Source: Thermoproteota archaeon
Lineage (GTDB): Archaea; Thermoproteota; Methanomethylicia; Methanomethylicales; Methanomethylicaceae
Length of the DNA: 64,000 nucleotides
Assembly: GCA_020832905.1 (NCBI GenBank)
Contig: JAJHRG010000001.1
Span: 128,809 to 192,808 of the forward strand
Direction: 5' to 3'
Made by a program: the position numbers and the translations under genes. Within the stretch, counting starts at the first letter, position 1. Each line of letters opens with the position of its first letter. Shown here one piece after another: positions 19,383 through 29,317 of the stretch. The notes beneath the pieces were generated by a model. The model searched no databases. It was not told where the DNA came from and saw only the letters and a program-made list of their open reading frames with translations.

Positions 19383-20339
19383 AATTTTTCCAAACTTTTC
19401 TTCTAACCACTTTACTGTTCTTAATAATCCTTCTCTTATTTCTGTTTTTGCTTTCCAGCCTAATTCTCTTTCTGCTTTAGAAACATCAGGTTTTGTAAAT
19501 TCTACATCACCAGGCCAAGATTTGCCTCCTTTTATTATTACTTCTACATCTTTTAAGTTTAATATTTCTATCATAAATTTTACAATATCTAATACTGAGT
19601 ACGATTCTCCAGAAGCAATGTTATAAACATCACCTTTACATTTTGATTTCTCAGGAGCTAATATTAAAGCTTCTATAACATCATCAACATAAACGTAATC
19701 CTTTGTTTGCATTCCACTACCTAATACTTCAATTCTTCTTGGATTTATCATTAATTTTCTATAAATATCAAAAATAAGACCTTTATTATTTCCAGGACCA
19801 TATACATTAAATAGTCTAAGTATTACAGTTGGTAAATCAAAATGCTGACTATAAAGCTTACAATAATATTCTGCAGTCATTTTTGATAAACCATAAAAAG
19901 AATATGGATTTAATTCAGCATCTTCATGAGTTGGAAATTTTTTTGCTATTCCATATACTGTAGAAGAGGAAGTGAATACAACTTTTGCTCCTATTTCCTT
20001 TGCAATCATTAATACATTTAATGTTCCTCTTATGTTTATTTCCATATCTATATCTGGATTTTCCATAGAGAAGGGAACAGAAGATTGTGCTGCTAGGTGA
20101 TATATTAAATCACAATCTTTTGAAGATTTTTTAATTAAATCTTTATCTCTAATGTCTCCTTTTATAAATTCAACAGCTCCTGTTTTTATTAAGTGATTAA
20201 TATTTGATAAACTTCCAGTAGAAAGATTATCAATAATTCTAATTACTTTTCCTCTTTTTACTAATTCTTCAGCTAATCTTGAGCCTATGAAACCTGCTCC
20301 ACCTGTTATTAATATTACCATTTTCTTATTACACCCCAT
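19374..20339 (-). CDS. NAD-dependent epimerase/dehydratase (UDP-glucose 4-epimerase-like)
   Basis: ITGGAGFIGSRLAEEL, YxxxK site YGLSK. Confidence 0.88.
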   Translation of the reverse strand: MGCNKKMVILITGGAGFIGSRLAEELVKRGKVIRIIDNLSTGSLSNINHLIKTGAVEFIKGDIRDKDLIKKSSKDCDLIYHLAAQSSVPFSMENPDIDMEINIRGTLNVLMIAKEIGAKVVFTSSSTVYGIAKKFPTHEDAELNPYSFYGLSKMTAEYYCKLYSQHFDLPTVILRLFNVYGPGNNKGLIFDIYRKLMINPRRIEVLGSGMQTKDYVYVDDVIEALILAPEKSKCKGDVYNIASGESYSVLDIVKFMIEILNLKDVEVIIKGGKSWPGDVEFTKPDVSKAERELGWKAKTEIREGLLRTVKWLEEKFGKISK

Positions 20340-20437
20340 TAGAAGCTTTGCTTAATACTAAAATAAATACCAAAGAGTTTAAAAAATATAGTTAAGTATT
20401 AAGTAAGAGAAAATAAAAAATACGGAGAAGAGTCATC

Positions 20438-21610
20438 TTGAAGTATTTTACAAGTCCATATAATTTTATATTTAAAGAAAATAGAAAAGTAAAGTTATAT
20501 GATACTACATTAAGAGATGGAGAACAAACTCCAGGTGTTAAATTTACTAAAGAACAAAAAGTTGAAATTGCAAGAATGTTAGATGAAATTGGAATACCTG
20601 AAATAGAAGCTGGATTTCCTGTTATTTCTACTTATGATGAAGAAGCTGTAAAAGCTGTAGCTTCTGAGAAATTAAATGCAAAAATTCTTTGTCTTTGTAG
20701 ACCAAAACAAAAGGATATTGATGCTGCTATAAGAGCAGATGTAGATGGAGTAATTATTTTCATAGCAGTTTCTGATTTACATTTAAAATATAAATTAAAA
20801 ATGGATTTAAAAACTGCAATAGAAATAACTGCTTCCTCAGTTGAATATGCAAAAAGTCATGGACTTTTTATACAAGTAACTGCAGAAGATGCTACTAGAA
20901 CACCATTAGAATCACTTATGCTACTATATAATGCTGCAAAGGAAAGTGGAGCACAAAGACTTGGTATAGCTGATACAACAGGATGTATTAGACCAAAAGG
21001 AATGATATATTTAGTTAGTAACTTAAGAAAAGCTTTTGATTTAGAACTTGCTGTACATTGTCATAATGATTTTGGATTAGCAGTAGCAAATTCTCTAGCT
21101 GCTTATGAAGCAGGAGTTGATGCTATTTCTGTAACTGTAAATGGTATTGGTGAGAGATGTGGAAATGCTGCATTAGAAGAAGTTGTTATGTGCTTATATG
21201 CATTATATGGTGTAGATTTAAACATTAAAATGGAGAAATTAAGAGAGTTATCATTATTAGTTTCTAAGTATTCAAAAATACCTATTCCTATAAATAAACC
21301 AATAGTTGGAGATAATGCATTTAGACATGAGTCTGGTATACATGTAGCAGCAGTTCTTAAAAATCCATTTACATATGAGTCTTATGATCCTCAACTTGTT
21401 GGTCAACAAAGAAAACTTGTATTTGGAAGACATTCTGGATTAGAAGGTGTAAGAGAATTACTTAGTGCAAGTGGATTAAAACTAAGTGAAAATGAGCTAT
21501 GTGAAATTGTTAAAAGACTTAAATCTCTTCCTATTGATTATAAGCCAATTGAAAATTCAGAACTTATTAATTTTGCAAAAAAAGTTCTTGAGGAAATACG
21601 TCATGAATAA
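20438..21610 (+). CDS. aksA: Homocitrate / isopropylmalate synthase family, AksA-like (no C-terminal regulatory domain)
   Basis: LYDTTLRDGEQTPGVKFT, HCHNDFGLAVANSLAA, NGIGERCGNAALEE; 390 aa; linked to mtxX and aconitase-like subunits. Confidence 0.7.
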   Translation: MKYFTSPYNFIFKENRKVKLYDTTLRDGEQTPGVKFTKEQKVEIARMLDEIGIPEIEAGFPVISTYDEEAVKAVASEKLNAKILCLCRPKQKDIDAAIRADVDGVIIFIAVSDLHLKYKLKMDLKTAIEITASSVEYAKSHGLFIQVTAEDATRTPLESLMLLYNAAKESGAQRLGIADTTGCIRPKGMIYLVSNLRKAFDLELAVHCHNDFGLAVANSLAAYEAGVDAISVTVNGIGERCGNAALEEVVMCLYALYGVDLNIKMEKLRELSLLVSKYSKIPIPINKPIVGDNAFRHESGIHVAAVLKNPFTYESYDPQLVGQQRKLVFGRHSGLEGVRELLSASGLKLSENELCEIVKRLKSLPIDYKPIENSELINFAKKVLEEIRHE

Positions 21611-22403
21611 GATTTATTCTCTTGCTACTTTAAATAAAGCAAAAGTAGCAATAGGATTAGATTTAAGCTCATCATCTTATGAAAGTATAATTAATTCAGC
21701 AATATATGCTAAAAAAGAGGGATATGCATATCCAATACTAGTATGTAATAAGAAAATTGATATTGATGTAGATCTTCCTATAGTAGTATCTGAAGATGTA
21801 GAAGAAAAATTAGTAAATTTACTAGTAAATGGAGAAGTTGAGGCAATTGTAAGAGGTAATTTAAGTGCAAATAAGACTATAAGAATAATTAAATCTAAAT
21901 TCAATTGTAATAATTTATATAGAATAACTGTAATGGAAATAATGGGAAAAAACTTAATGTTAGCACCTGTTGGAATAGATGAAGGAGATACTATTGAAGA
22001 CTTATTAGAATTTGTAAGAAAAGGAAAAAAGCTTGCTGATAAAATTGGAATAGATTATAAAATTGGAGTAATATCTGGTGGAAGATTAGAAGATAAAGGA
22101 AGAAGTAAGAAAGTAGATGATTTATTATCAAAAACTGAATTCTTGGTAGAAAAAATTAAAGAAATGAATTTTAATGTAGAAAATTTTGGTATAGAGATAG
22201 AACGAGCTATTAAATATTCTACTATGATATTATTTCCAGATGGAATAATTGGGAATTTAGTATTTAGAGCTTTAGTCTTAGTTGCAAATATGGAAAGCTT
22301 TGGTGCTTATGCCTCAGCCTTATCAAAAGTTTATATTGATACTTCAAGAGCAAGAACTGGATATGTATTACCTATAGTTCTGGCTAGTGCATTAGCAAAA
22401 TAA
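21603..22403 (+). CDS. mtxX: Methanogenesis marker protein 4 / MtxX
   Basis: ATIFRGNL-like IVRGNLSANKTIRI..., LMLAPVGIDEGDTIED, FPDGIIGNLVFRALVLVANMESFGA; ATG 21603 overlaps upstream stop. Confidence 0.75.
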   Translation: MNKIYSLATLNKAKVAIGLDLSSSSYESIINSAIYAKKEGYAYPILVCNKKIDIDVDLPIVVSEDVEEKLVNLLVNGEVEAIVRGNLSANKTIRIIKSKFNCNNLYRITVMEIMGKNLMLAPVGIDEGDTIEDLLEFVRKGKKLADKIGIDYKIGVISGGRLEDKGRSKKVDDLLSKTEFLVEKIKEMNFNVENFGIEIERAIKYSTMILFPDGIIGNLVFRALVLVANMESFGAYASALSKVYIDTSRARTGYVLPIVLASALAK

Positions 22404-22442
22404 ATAAGAAATATATATATATGAAAGTATAAGTGATCAAAA

Positions 22443-23672
22443 ATGAGTACTGCTATTGAAAAAATATTATCTTATTCAATAGGAAAAAATATATCTGCTG
22501 GAGATTTTGTAGAAGTAAATATTGATTTTGCATATTTTCATGATGGAAGTGGACCGTTAATTATTGATGTTCTAAAAGAAATGGAAGTAAGTAACATTTT
22601 TGATAAGAGTAAAGTTGCAGTAATATTTGATCACTCAGCTCCACCATATAATGATCAATCAGCAACACTTCAATCTAAAGTCAGAAAATTTGTAATTGAA
22701 CAAAAGATAGAAAAATTTCATGATATTGGAGAGGGAATTTGTCATCAAGTAGTTCCTGAAAAAGGCTATATTGCTCCAGGAATGATTATTGCAGGTGCAG
22801 ATTCTCATACATGTACGTTAGGAGCATTTGGAGCAATAGCCATAGGAATGGGAGCAACAGATATGGCATACATATTAGCAACTGGAAAAACATGGCTTAA
22901 AGTGCCTGAAACTATTGGTGTAGAATGTAATGGAAAATTAAAAGAAGGGGTCACATCAAAAGATTTAATTTTAGAAATAGTTAAGATAATTGGAACTGAT
23001 GGTGCAAATTATAAAGTATTAGAATTTTTTGGAGATACAATTAAAAATATGTCAATATCCTCAAGAATGACAATGACAAATATGGCAATAGAAATGGGAG
23101 CAAAAACTGCTTTTATAGAACCAGATGAAAAAACAATTGAATTTCTTGGAAGAAATGGTAAAAAATTTAAAAGTGATTCCTTTACAGAAGTAATATCAAT
23201 TGATTCTTCATCAATAGATCCAAAAGTTGCATGTCCAAATAATGTTTCAAATGTAAAATCAGTATCAGAAGTAGAAGGAATTGAAGTAGATCAAGTATTT
23301 ATTGGATCATGTACTAATGGTAGATATGAAGATATCTATGAGGCTGCAAGAATATTAAAAGGTAAAAAAGCTCGTGTTAAACTTATAGTTGTACCTGCTT
23401 CAAAATCTATTTTAATAAGAATGATAAAAGATGGAATAATAGATATATTGTTAGAAGCAGGAGCAGTAATTGGAGTACCTGGTTGTGGACCATGTTTAGG
23501 TGTTCATATGGGTGTTCTTGGAGAAAATGAAGTATGTATTTCTACATCAAATAGAAACTTCATAGGAAGAATGGGAGCAAAAACTTCAAAAGTTTATTTA
23601 GCATCACCTTTAACAGCTGCAGCTTCAGCTATAGAAGGAAAAATAACTGATCCGAGGAAGTATATAAAATGA
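22443..23672 (+). CDS. aksD: Homoaconitase / isopropylmalate isomerase large subunit (AksD-like)
   Basis: [33 protein letters not shown] aconitase-family motifs. Confidence 0.78.
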   Translation: MSTAIEKILSYSIGKNISAGDFVEVNIDFAYFHDGSGPLIIDVLKEMEVSNIFDKSKVAVIFDHSAPPYNDQSATLQSKVRKFVIEQKIEKFHDIGEGICHQVVPEKGYIAPGMIIAGADSHTCTLGAFGAIAIGMGATDMAYILATGKTWLKVPETIGVECNGKLKEGVTSKDLILEIVKIIGTDGANYKVLEFFGDTIKNMSISSRMTMTNMAIEMGAKTAFIEPDEKTIEFLGRNGKKFKSDSFTEVISIDSSSIDPKVACPNNVSNVKSVSEVEGIEVDQVFIGSCTNGRYEDIYEAARILKGKKARVKLIVVPASKSILIRMIKDGIIDILLEAGAVIGVPGCGPCLGVHMGVLGENEVCISTSNRNFIGRMGAKTSKVYLASPLTAAASAIEGKITDPRKYIK

Positions 23673-24160
23673 TAGTAAAGGGAAGAGTTTGGAAATTTGG
23701 AGATGATATAAATACTGATGTAATAATTCCTGCAAAATATTTAAGATCAATAGATAAATCCATATGGCCAAAACATGTAATGGAAGGAATTGATCCAACA
23801 TTTAGCTCAAAAGTTAAGCCAGGAGATATTATTGTAGCAGGAAAAAATTTTGGATGTGGCTCAAGTAGAGAACAAGCAGTTCTTGCTATAAAGTGGGCAG
23901 GAATTGCTGCAGTAGTAGCTGAATCTTTTGCTAGAATATTCTTTAGAAATGGAATTAATAATGGTCTTTTACTTATTGAATGTAAAGGAATATACAATAG
24001 TGTTGATGAAGGAGATATCATTGAAATTGATTTAGATAAAGGTATTATAAAAACAAAAAAAGGTGATTTAAGCTTTAAGCCTTTACCCCCTATACTTCAA
24101 GAAATATTAAATTCAGGAGGATTAGTGGAATATTATAAGAAAAAGGTGAAAAAACACTGA
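23669..24160 (+). CDS. aksE: Homoaconitase / isopropylmalate isomerase small subunit (AksE-like)
   Basis: [57 protein letters not shown] loop resembles YLRT of methanogen homoaconitase. Confidence 0.75.
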   Translation: MIVKGRVWKFGDDINTDVIIPAKYLRSIDKSIWPKHVMEGIDPTFSSKVKPGDIIVAGKNFGCGSSREQAVLAIKWAGIAAVVAESFARIFFRNGINNGLLLIECKGIYNSVDEGDIIEIDLDKGIIKTKKGDLSFKPLPPILQEILNSGGLVEYYKKKVKKH

Positions 24161-25698
24161 ATACTGCAGAAGTTGTGGTAAATACATTAGAAAAATTAGG
24201 ATTTAAAATAGCATTTGGAATTCCTGGAATGTGGTCATTACCAATATATGAGGCTCTTGCTTCCTCAAAAATTAAACATATACTAGTAAGACATGAGCAA
24301 AATGCTGTATTTGCTGCAGATGGTTATGCAAGAAGTTCTGGCAGTATTGGTTTATGTTTTGGAAGTGCAGGTCAGGGGGCTATAAATATTGCATCAGGAA
24401 TTGTAACACCCTTTAAAGATCATTCTCCAGTTCTATCTATAACAAGTCATGTTCCTACATATGAACAAGGAAAAGGATGGATAGAAGATATTGATTTAAG
24501 AGCAATATTTTCTCCAATAACAAAATTTTTTGCACAAATAAATGATCCATTAAAAGCATATGAAGTTTTATGTAATGCATATCTTTCATGTATAGAAGGA
24601 TGTCCAGGTCCATCATGTATTGCTATACCTGGTGACATACAAAAACAAGAATCTTCTATCAATTTGAATTATATTCCAATACCAAGAAAAATAATACCAA
24701 AAGAAGAAGAAGTAAAAATTGTAATTAAAAAAATTTTGAATGCAAAATTTCCATTAATATTAGCAGGTAGAGGATGTATTTTATCTAATTCTTCAGATTT
24801 ATTATTAAGGTTTATAGAATCTACAGGAATTCCTGTTGTAACTTCTATGATGGGTAGGGGAATTATTCCTGAAGATTATCCACTTTGTCTTGGTCCTGTT
24901 GGTAGGAGAGGTTTTGAAAAAGCAAATAAAGCTCTTTCTCAATGTGATTTACTTTTAGTATTAGGCTGTAGACTAACTAATATGACTATAGGTAATATTG
25001 ATTTGAAATGTGAAATAATCCAAGTAGATATTGAAGAAAAGAATTTCTCTCCAATTGCTAATATGAAGGTAAAAAGTGATATTTCTTCATTTTTAGAAAG
25101 TCTTAATATCAATAGGAAATTTATGATAAGTATAGAAAAAAGTTATGGTGAAGATACTATTGAGTATGCAAAAGCAATAGCATCATTTTCTGATGCAATA
25201 TTTACAATAGATATTGGTCAGCATACTATATGGATTTTAAATGCAATAATAGCAAAAAAGCCAAGACAAATAATATTTTCAGGAAATATGTCATCAATGG
25301 GTTTTTCTATTCCTGCAGCTATTGGTGCAAAATTAGCTAATCCTAATAAAAGAGTTATTTCAGTAGTAGGAGATGGTGGTTTTCAAATATCCTCTTCTGA
25401 GCTTGCAACAATAAAAGAAAACAATATTCCCATAGTTATATGTCTTTTTAACAATAGATCTCTTGGATTAATAAGACAAATTCAAGAAATAGTTTATGGA
25501 AGAACATTTGGAGTTGATTATTCTGATACTCCTGATTATTTGAAACTTGCAGAAGCATATGGAATTAATACTACTAGAGTAAGTAATCCAAAGGAATTAA
25601 TAGAAGTAATAAATAAGGCAAAAGAGCCTATACTTATAGAAATTCCTATAAGTAAAGAAGAAAAAATAAAGATTACAAAACCTAGAATTTTAGAATAG
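24157..25698 (+). CDS. ThDP-dependent enzyme, acetolactate synthase-like fold; candidate 2-oxoacid decarboxylase
   Basis: [24 protein letters not shown]...LFNN ThDP motif; N-terminal [17 protein letters not shown] suggests a start upstream of GTG 24175, possibly CTG 24157. Confidence 0.72.
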   Translation: MNTAEVVVNTLEKLGFKIAFGIPGMWSLPIYEALASSKIKHILVRHEQNAVFAADGYARSSGSIGLCFGSAGQGAINIASGIVTPFKDHSPVLSITSHVPTYEQGKGWIEDIDLRAIFSPITKFFAQINDPLKAYEVLCNAYLSCIEGCPGPSCIAIPGDIQKQESSINLNYIPIPRKIIPKEEEVKIVIKKILNAKFPLILAGRGCILSNSSDLLLRFIESTGIPVVTSMMGRGIIPEDYPLCLGPVGRRGFEKANKALSQCDLLLVLGCRLTNMTIGNIDLKCEIIQVDIEEKNFSPIANMKVKSDISSFLESLNINRKFMISIEKSYGEDTIEYAKAIASFSDAIFTIDIGQHTIWILNAIIAKKPRQIIFSGNMSSMGFSIPAAIGAKLANPNKRVISVVGDGGFQISSSELATIKENNIPIVICLFNNRSLGLIRQIQEIVYGRTFGVDYSDTPDYLKLAEAYGINTTRVSNPKELIEVINKAKEPILIEIPISKEEKIKITKPRILE

Positions 25699-26630
25699 TG
25701 GGAAATATGGAATTAAAACCATGGATTTCTCCTCATAATAAAATATTGGCCTTATATGATGAAAAAAATAATGTTATTGAGATTATTGAAGATCATGCAA
25801 GAGGTACATGTATTGGTGGTGCTGCATGGTCTTTATATCATTATCCAAGAAATAGTCCATGTATTTTTTGGTCAAAAAGAGAAGGAAGTAGATTATTTTT
25901 TAAAATTAAACCTTCTATAAGTAGGGAAATTTCCTTAGTTCCTAGTTATTATCCAGCATGTATTGAATCTATTATAATTGAAAATAATAAAATAAAAATA
26001 ACTTATTCAGGATTAGCAGGAGCAGGAGTTGCTGCTATAGGTAGAACATATGCAGAAGGTGTAGAGAATTTTGAAATAATAGAATATGGAGGAGGAGGAA
26101 AATTTGGTAAAGTAGTAATAACAGTACCAAGAAAAGAAAAAATAGTTATTGGTGTTGATGATACTGATAAAAAAGATGAAGGTGCTACTTATTCTCTTAT
26201 AAATGAAATTGCATATAAATTATCATTAGAAATGAAAGTAGATTATATTGAGCATTCTATAGTTCAATTATATCCAGAAAATCCATTCAAAACTCAAAAT
26301 TGTGTTTCTGTAGCTGTTTCTTTTGCAGTTCTCTCACATCAAAAAAATGAATTAATAGAAAGATTTAGAAAAAAACTTGAAGAATATACCTTATCTGAGG
26401 AAACAGGTATGGCGGTATTTGAGGGAATTGTTTTTGATAACATATTATTAGAATATGCTAAAAAAGCAAAATCTAAAATTATTACTATAGACGAAACATA
26501 TGATGTTGCTTCAAAGTGTAATGTAAGATTAATAAAAATAAAAAAAGGAGAAAGAGGTTTAATTGGTGCATTAGCAGCACTACCATATATTGATTATCCT
26601 GATGATGCTGTTAAATTAGGTGATAAATAA
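25698..26630 (+). CDS. Methanogenesis marker protein 11
   Basis: GTCIGGAAWSLYHYPRNSPCIFWSKREGSRLFFKI, IGVDDTDKKDEGATYSL; GTG overlaps TAG of the previous gene (alternative ATG 25707). Confidence 0.75.
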   Translation: MGNMELKPWISPHNKILALYDEKNNVIEIIEDHARGTCIGGAAWSLYHYPRNSPCIFWSKREGSRLFFKIKPSISREISLVPSYYPACIESIIIENNKIKITYSGLAGAGVAAIGRTYAEGVENFEIIEYGGGGKFGKVVITVPRKEKIVIGVDDTDKKDEGATYSLINEIAYKLSLEMKVDYIEHSIVQLYPENPFKTQNCVSVAVSFAVLSHQKNELIERFRKKLEEYTLSEETGMAVFEGIVFDNILLEYAKKAKSKIITIDETYDVASKCNVRLIKIKKGERGLIGALAALPYIDYPDDAVKLGDK

Positions 26631-27799
26631 TGTTTATTATAGTTGGTTCAGGTGCTGGTGGTGCTACCATTGCAAAAGAACTTGCATGTGCAGGTAAGGA
26701 AGTTTTAATAATTGAAAGAGGATCAGAAATACCTACCATAAATGCATCAAAATCTTATAATATAGTTCAATCAGGTATTGAAATTTGGCATAATATTTGT
26801 CTAGGTGGATCAACTCTAGTATCTTTAGGAAATGCTGTTAGAGCAAATATTAATGAGCTTAATGATTTTTACTTAGAAGCAGAAAGAGAATTAAATGTAA
26901 AAAATGTTCCTTATCATCATATGGGTAATGCAACTAAAATGCTTTTAGAAGTTTCTAATGAATGGAAAATAATGCCTAAACATATTGATTTTAATAAGTG
27001 TAAATCTTGTGGAAAATGTCCATTTGGATGTCCCTATAATGCTAAATGGGATTCTACACATTTTATAAGAGAGGCATTAATGAGAGGAGCAAAATTAATG
27101 CTTAATTCTCCTGTAGAAAAAGTAATAATTAGAAATAATAAAGCAATTGGTGTTAAATTATTAAATGGAAAAGAAATATTTGGTGATACTATAATATTGT
27201 CTGCAGGTAGTATCGAAACCCCTAGAATTCTTATCAGATCTGGTATAGATTATGTGGGAGATAATTTATTTGTTGATGCATTCATAACAATAGGGGGCAT
27301 TATTAAAGATAAAAAACCTGGACTAAATAAAGAACTCAATATGGCTATATTTATAAAAAGGGAAGATTATCTCATTTCACCACATTATTCAACTTTTTTA
27401 TTACCAAATCTACTAAGTAGGGGGATTAAAGCAAATCCTGATGATATTATAGGATTAATGGTAAAAATAGCAGATGAGCCTAATGGTATAGTAAGTGAAG
27501 ATAAAGTATTAAAGAATTTAACTAAAAGAGATTTAGAAAAATTGGAAAGAGGGAAAAAAGAAGCTGAAGAGCTATTATTACGTGTGGGAGTGGATTATGA
27601 TAGTATCGTTTCTACACATATAAGAGGAGCTCATCCTGGTGGTACATGTAGTAAGATAACTAATGGATATGAACCTATTTTAGAGTCTCTCTATATATCT
27701 GATGCAAGTACAATAAAAGGTCCTTTTGGTTTACCACCAATTTTAACAATAATTTCAAAAGCAAAAAAACTTTCTTCAATACTAACTAGTAGAGCTTAG
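26630..27799 (+). CDS. FAD-dependent (GMC-like) oxidoreductase with Cys-rich Fe-S-like motif
   Basis: GSGAGGATIAKELACAGKEVLIIERG; CKSCGKCPFGCPYNAKWDS; HPGGTC near C-terminus. Confidence 0.75.
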   Translation: MFIIVGSGAGGATIAKELACAGKEVLIIERGSEIPTINASKSYNIVQSGIEIWHNICLGGSTLVSLGNAVRANINELNDFYLEAERELNVKNVPYHHMGNATKMLLEVSNEWKIMPKHIDFNKCKSCGKCPFGCPYNAKWDSTHFIREALMRGAKLMLNSPVEKVIIRNNKAIGVKLLNGKEIFGDTIILSAGSIETPRILIRSGIDYVGDNLFVDAFITIGGIIKDKKPGLNKELNMAIFIKREDYLISPHYSTFLLPNLLSRGIKANPDDIIGLMVKIADEPNGIVSEDKVLKNLTKRDLEKLERGKKEAEELLLRVGVDYDSIVSTHIRGAHPGGTCSKITNGYEPILESLYISDASTIKGPFGLPPILTIISKAKKLSSILTSRA

Positions 27800-28885
27800 T
27801 ATGATTTCACTCATTTTTTCAATATCTTCTTCTTTAACTAATGGATGAACTGGAAGTGATAATACAGTTTTAGAGGCTAATTCACTATTAGGCAAATTTA
27901 AATCACCATAACCTATAGATCTATAATATGGAAGTTTATGAATTGGTGTTGGATAGTAAACTGTTGCTTGTATTCCCTCTTTTAATAATCTTTCTTTTAC
28001 ATAATCTCTTTCTTTCTCATTTCTTAATCTTATTGTGAATAAATACCAATTATGAATAGAATACTCTGGAACTTTTGGTAATATTACATTAGAATTTTCA
28101 AGTAATTTCATTAATAATTTTGCATTTTTTGCTCTTTTTTCTAGAAATTTGGGAAGTTTTCTTAATTGAGCTAAACCTATGGCAGCATTTATTTCAGGCA
28201 TTCTAAAGTTACCACCTAGTAAAACAGAGTCATATCCTTTTATTTGCCCATGAGTTCTTATCATTCTTATTTTTCTTCCAAGTTCTTCATCATTTACTAA
28301 TATAGCTCCTCCTTCTCCAGTTGTCATAACTTTACTAGGATAGAAACTTAAACAACCAATATCTCCTAAAGTACCTGCCATTCTTCCTTTATACACTGCT
28401 CCTTGTGCTTGACATGCATCCTCTATTATAAATAATCCATAGTCATTTGCAATTTCTCTTATTTCATCCATTTCAACAGGTAAACCATATAAATCTACAG
28501 GTATGATTGCTTTTGTTCTCTTAGTAATTGCATTTTTAAGTGATTTGACATCGATATTATATGTTTCAATATCAATATCTACGAATATTGGTTTTGCTCC
28601 AACTAACATTACAGCATTAGCAGTTGCTACAAATGTAAATGATGGAACAATAACTTCATCTCCTGGCTTAATTCCTAATGCCATTAATGCAATTTGTAAT
28701 GCAGCAGTTCCTGAATTTACAGCAATTGCATCCTTTACTTTCATAAAATTTGCTAATTCTTTTTCAAATTCTCTTACGAAAGGACCACCATCAATAGAAG
28801 GATTTGTTAGAATACCACTTTCTAATACTTTAGTAACCATTTCTTTTTCTTCATCACCTATAATTGGCTTATTAATTGGAATCAT
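27782..28885 (-). CDS. DegT/DnrJ/EryC1/StrS aminotransferase
   Basis: MIPINKPIIGDEEKEMV; FTFVATANAVMLVGAKPIFVDID; start refined to ATG at 28883-28885, not the ORF start inside the tRNA. Confidence 0.9.
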   Translation of the reverse strand: MIPINKPIIGDEEKEMVTKVLESGILTNPSIDGGPFVREFEKELANFMKVKDAIAVNSGTAALQIALMALGIKPGDEVIVPSFTFVATANAVMLVGAKPIFVDIDIETYNIDVKSLKNAITKRTKAIIPVDLYGLPVEMDEIREIANDYGLFIIEDACQAQGAVYKGRMAGTLGDIGCLSFYPSKVMTTGEGGAILVNDEELGRKIRMIRTHGQIKGYDSVLLGGNFRMPEINAAIGLAQLRKLPKFLEKRAKNAKLLMKLLENSNVILPKVPEYSIHNWYLFTIRLRNEKERDYVKERLLKEGIQATVYYPTPIHKLPYYRSIGYGDLNLPNSELASKTVLSLPVHPLVKEEDIEKMSEIILSSTS

Positions 28886-28923
28886 ATGTAGAAATAATGA
28901 GTATTCTAAATAAAAAATATTTA

Positions 28924-29001
<78 letters not shown>

Positions 29002-29157
29002 ACTCTAATTTTTTAATTTCATTTTTTCATATATTTTTCTTTTTTTCTCAATAGTTATATTAATTTTGCTTTTTATTTTAATATATCAATAAAGAATTCT
29101 TTTTTCTGACAATACTAAATGTAATGTAGATTTTATTATATGTTTAATCAAAAATAA

Positions 29158-29229
29158 TGGACCGGCCGGGATTTGAACCCGGGCTCTCCGCCTTGCGAAG
29201 GCGGTGTCTTGCCACTAGACTACCGGCCC
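29158..29229 (-). tRNA. tRNA-Ala(CGC)
   Basis: GGGCCGGTAGTCTAGTGGCAAGACACCGCCTTCGCAAGGCGGAGAGCCCGGGTTCAAATCCCGGCCGGTCCA; G3:U70 present. Confidence 0.96.
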
Positions 29230-29317
29230 TATATTATAAAAATTAAGAAAAAGTTAATTAATGTTATTAAAAAAATTGGGATATTATAATAAAAAAATTA
29301 TAAAATTAAAAAGTTCA

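Noticed and set aside
21486-21602. N-terminal extension of the MtxX ORF
   Set aside because: It lies inside the AksA-like coding sequence in another frame; ATG 21603 fits the family start
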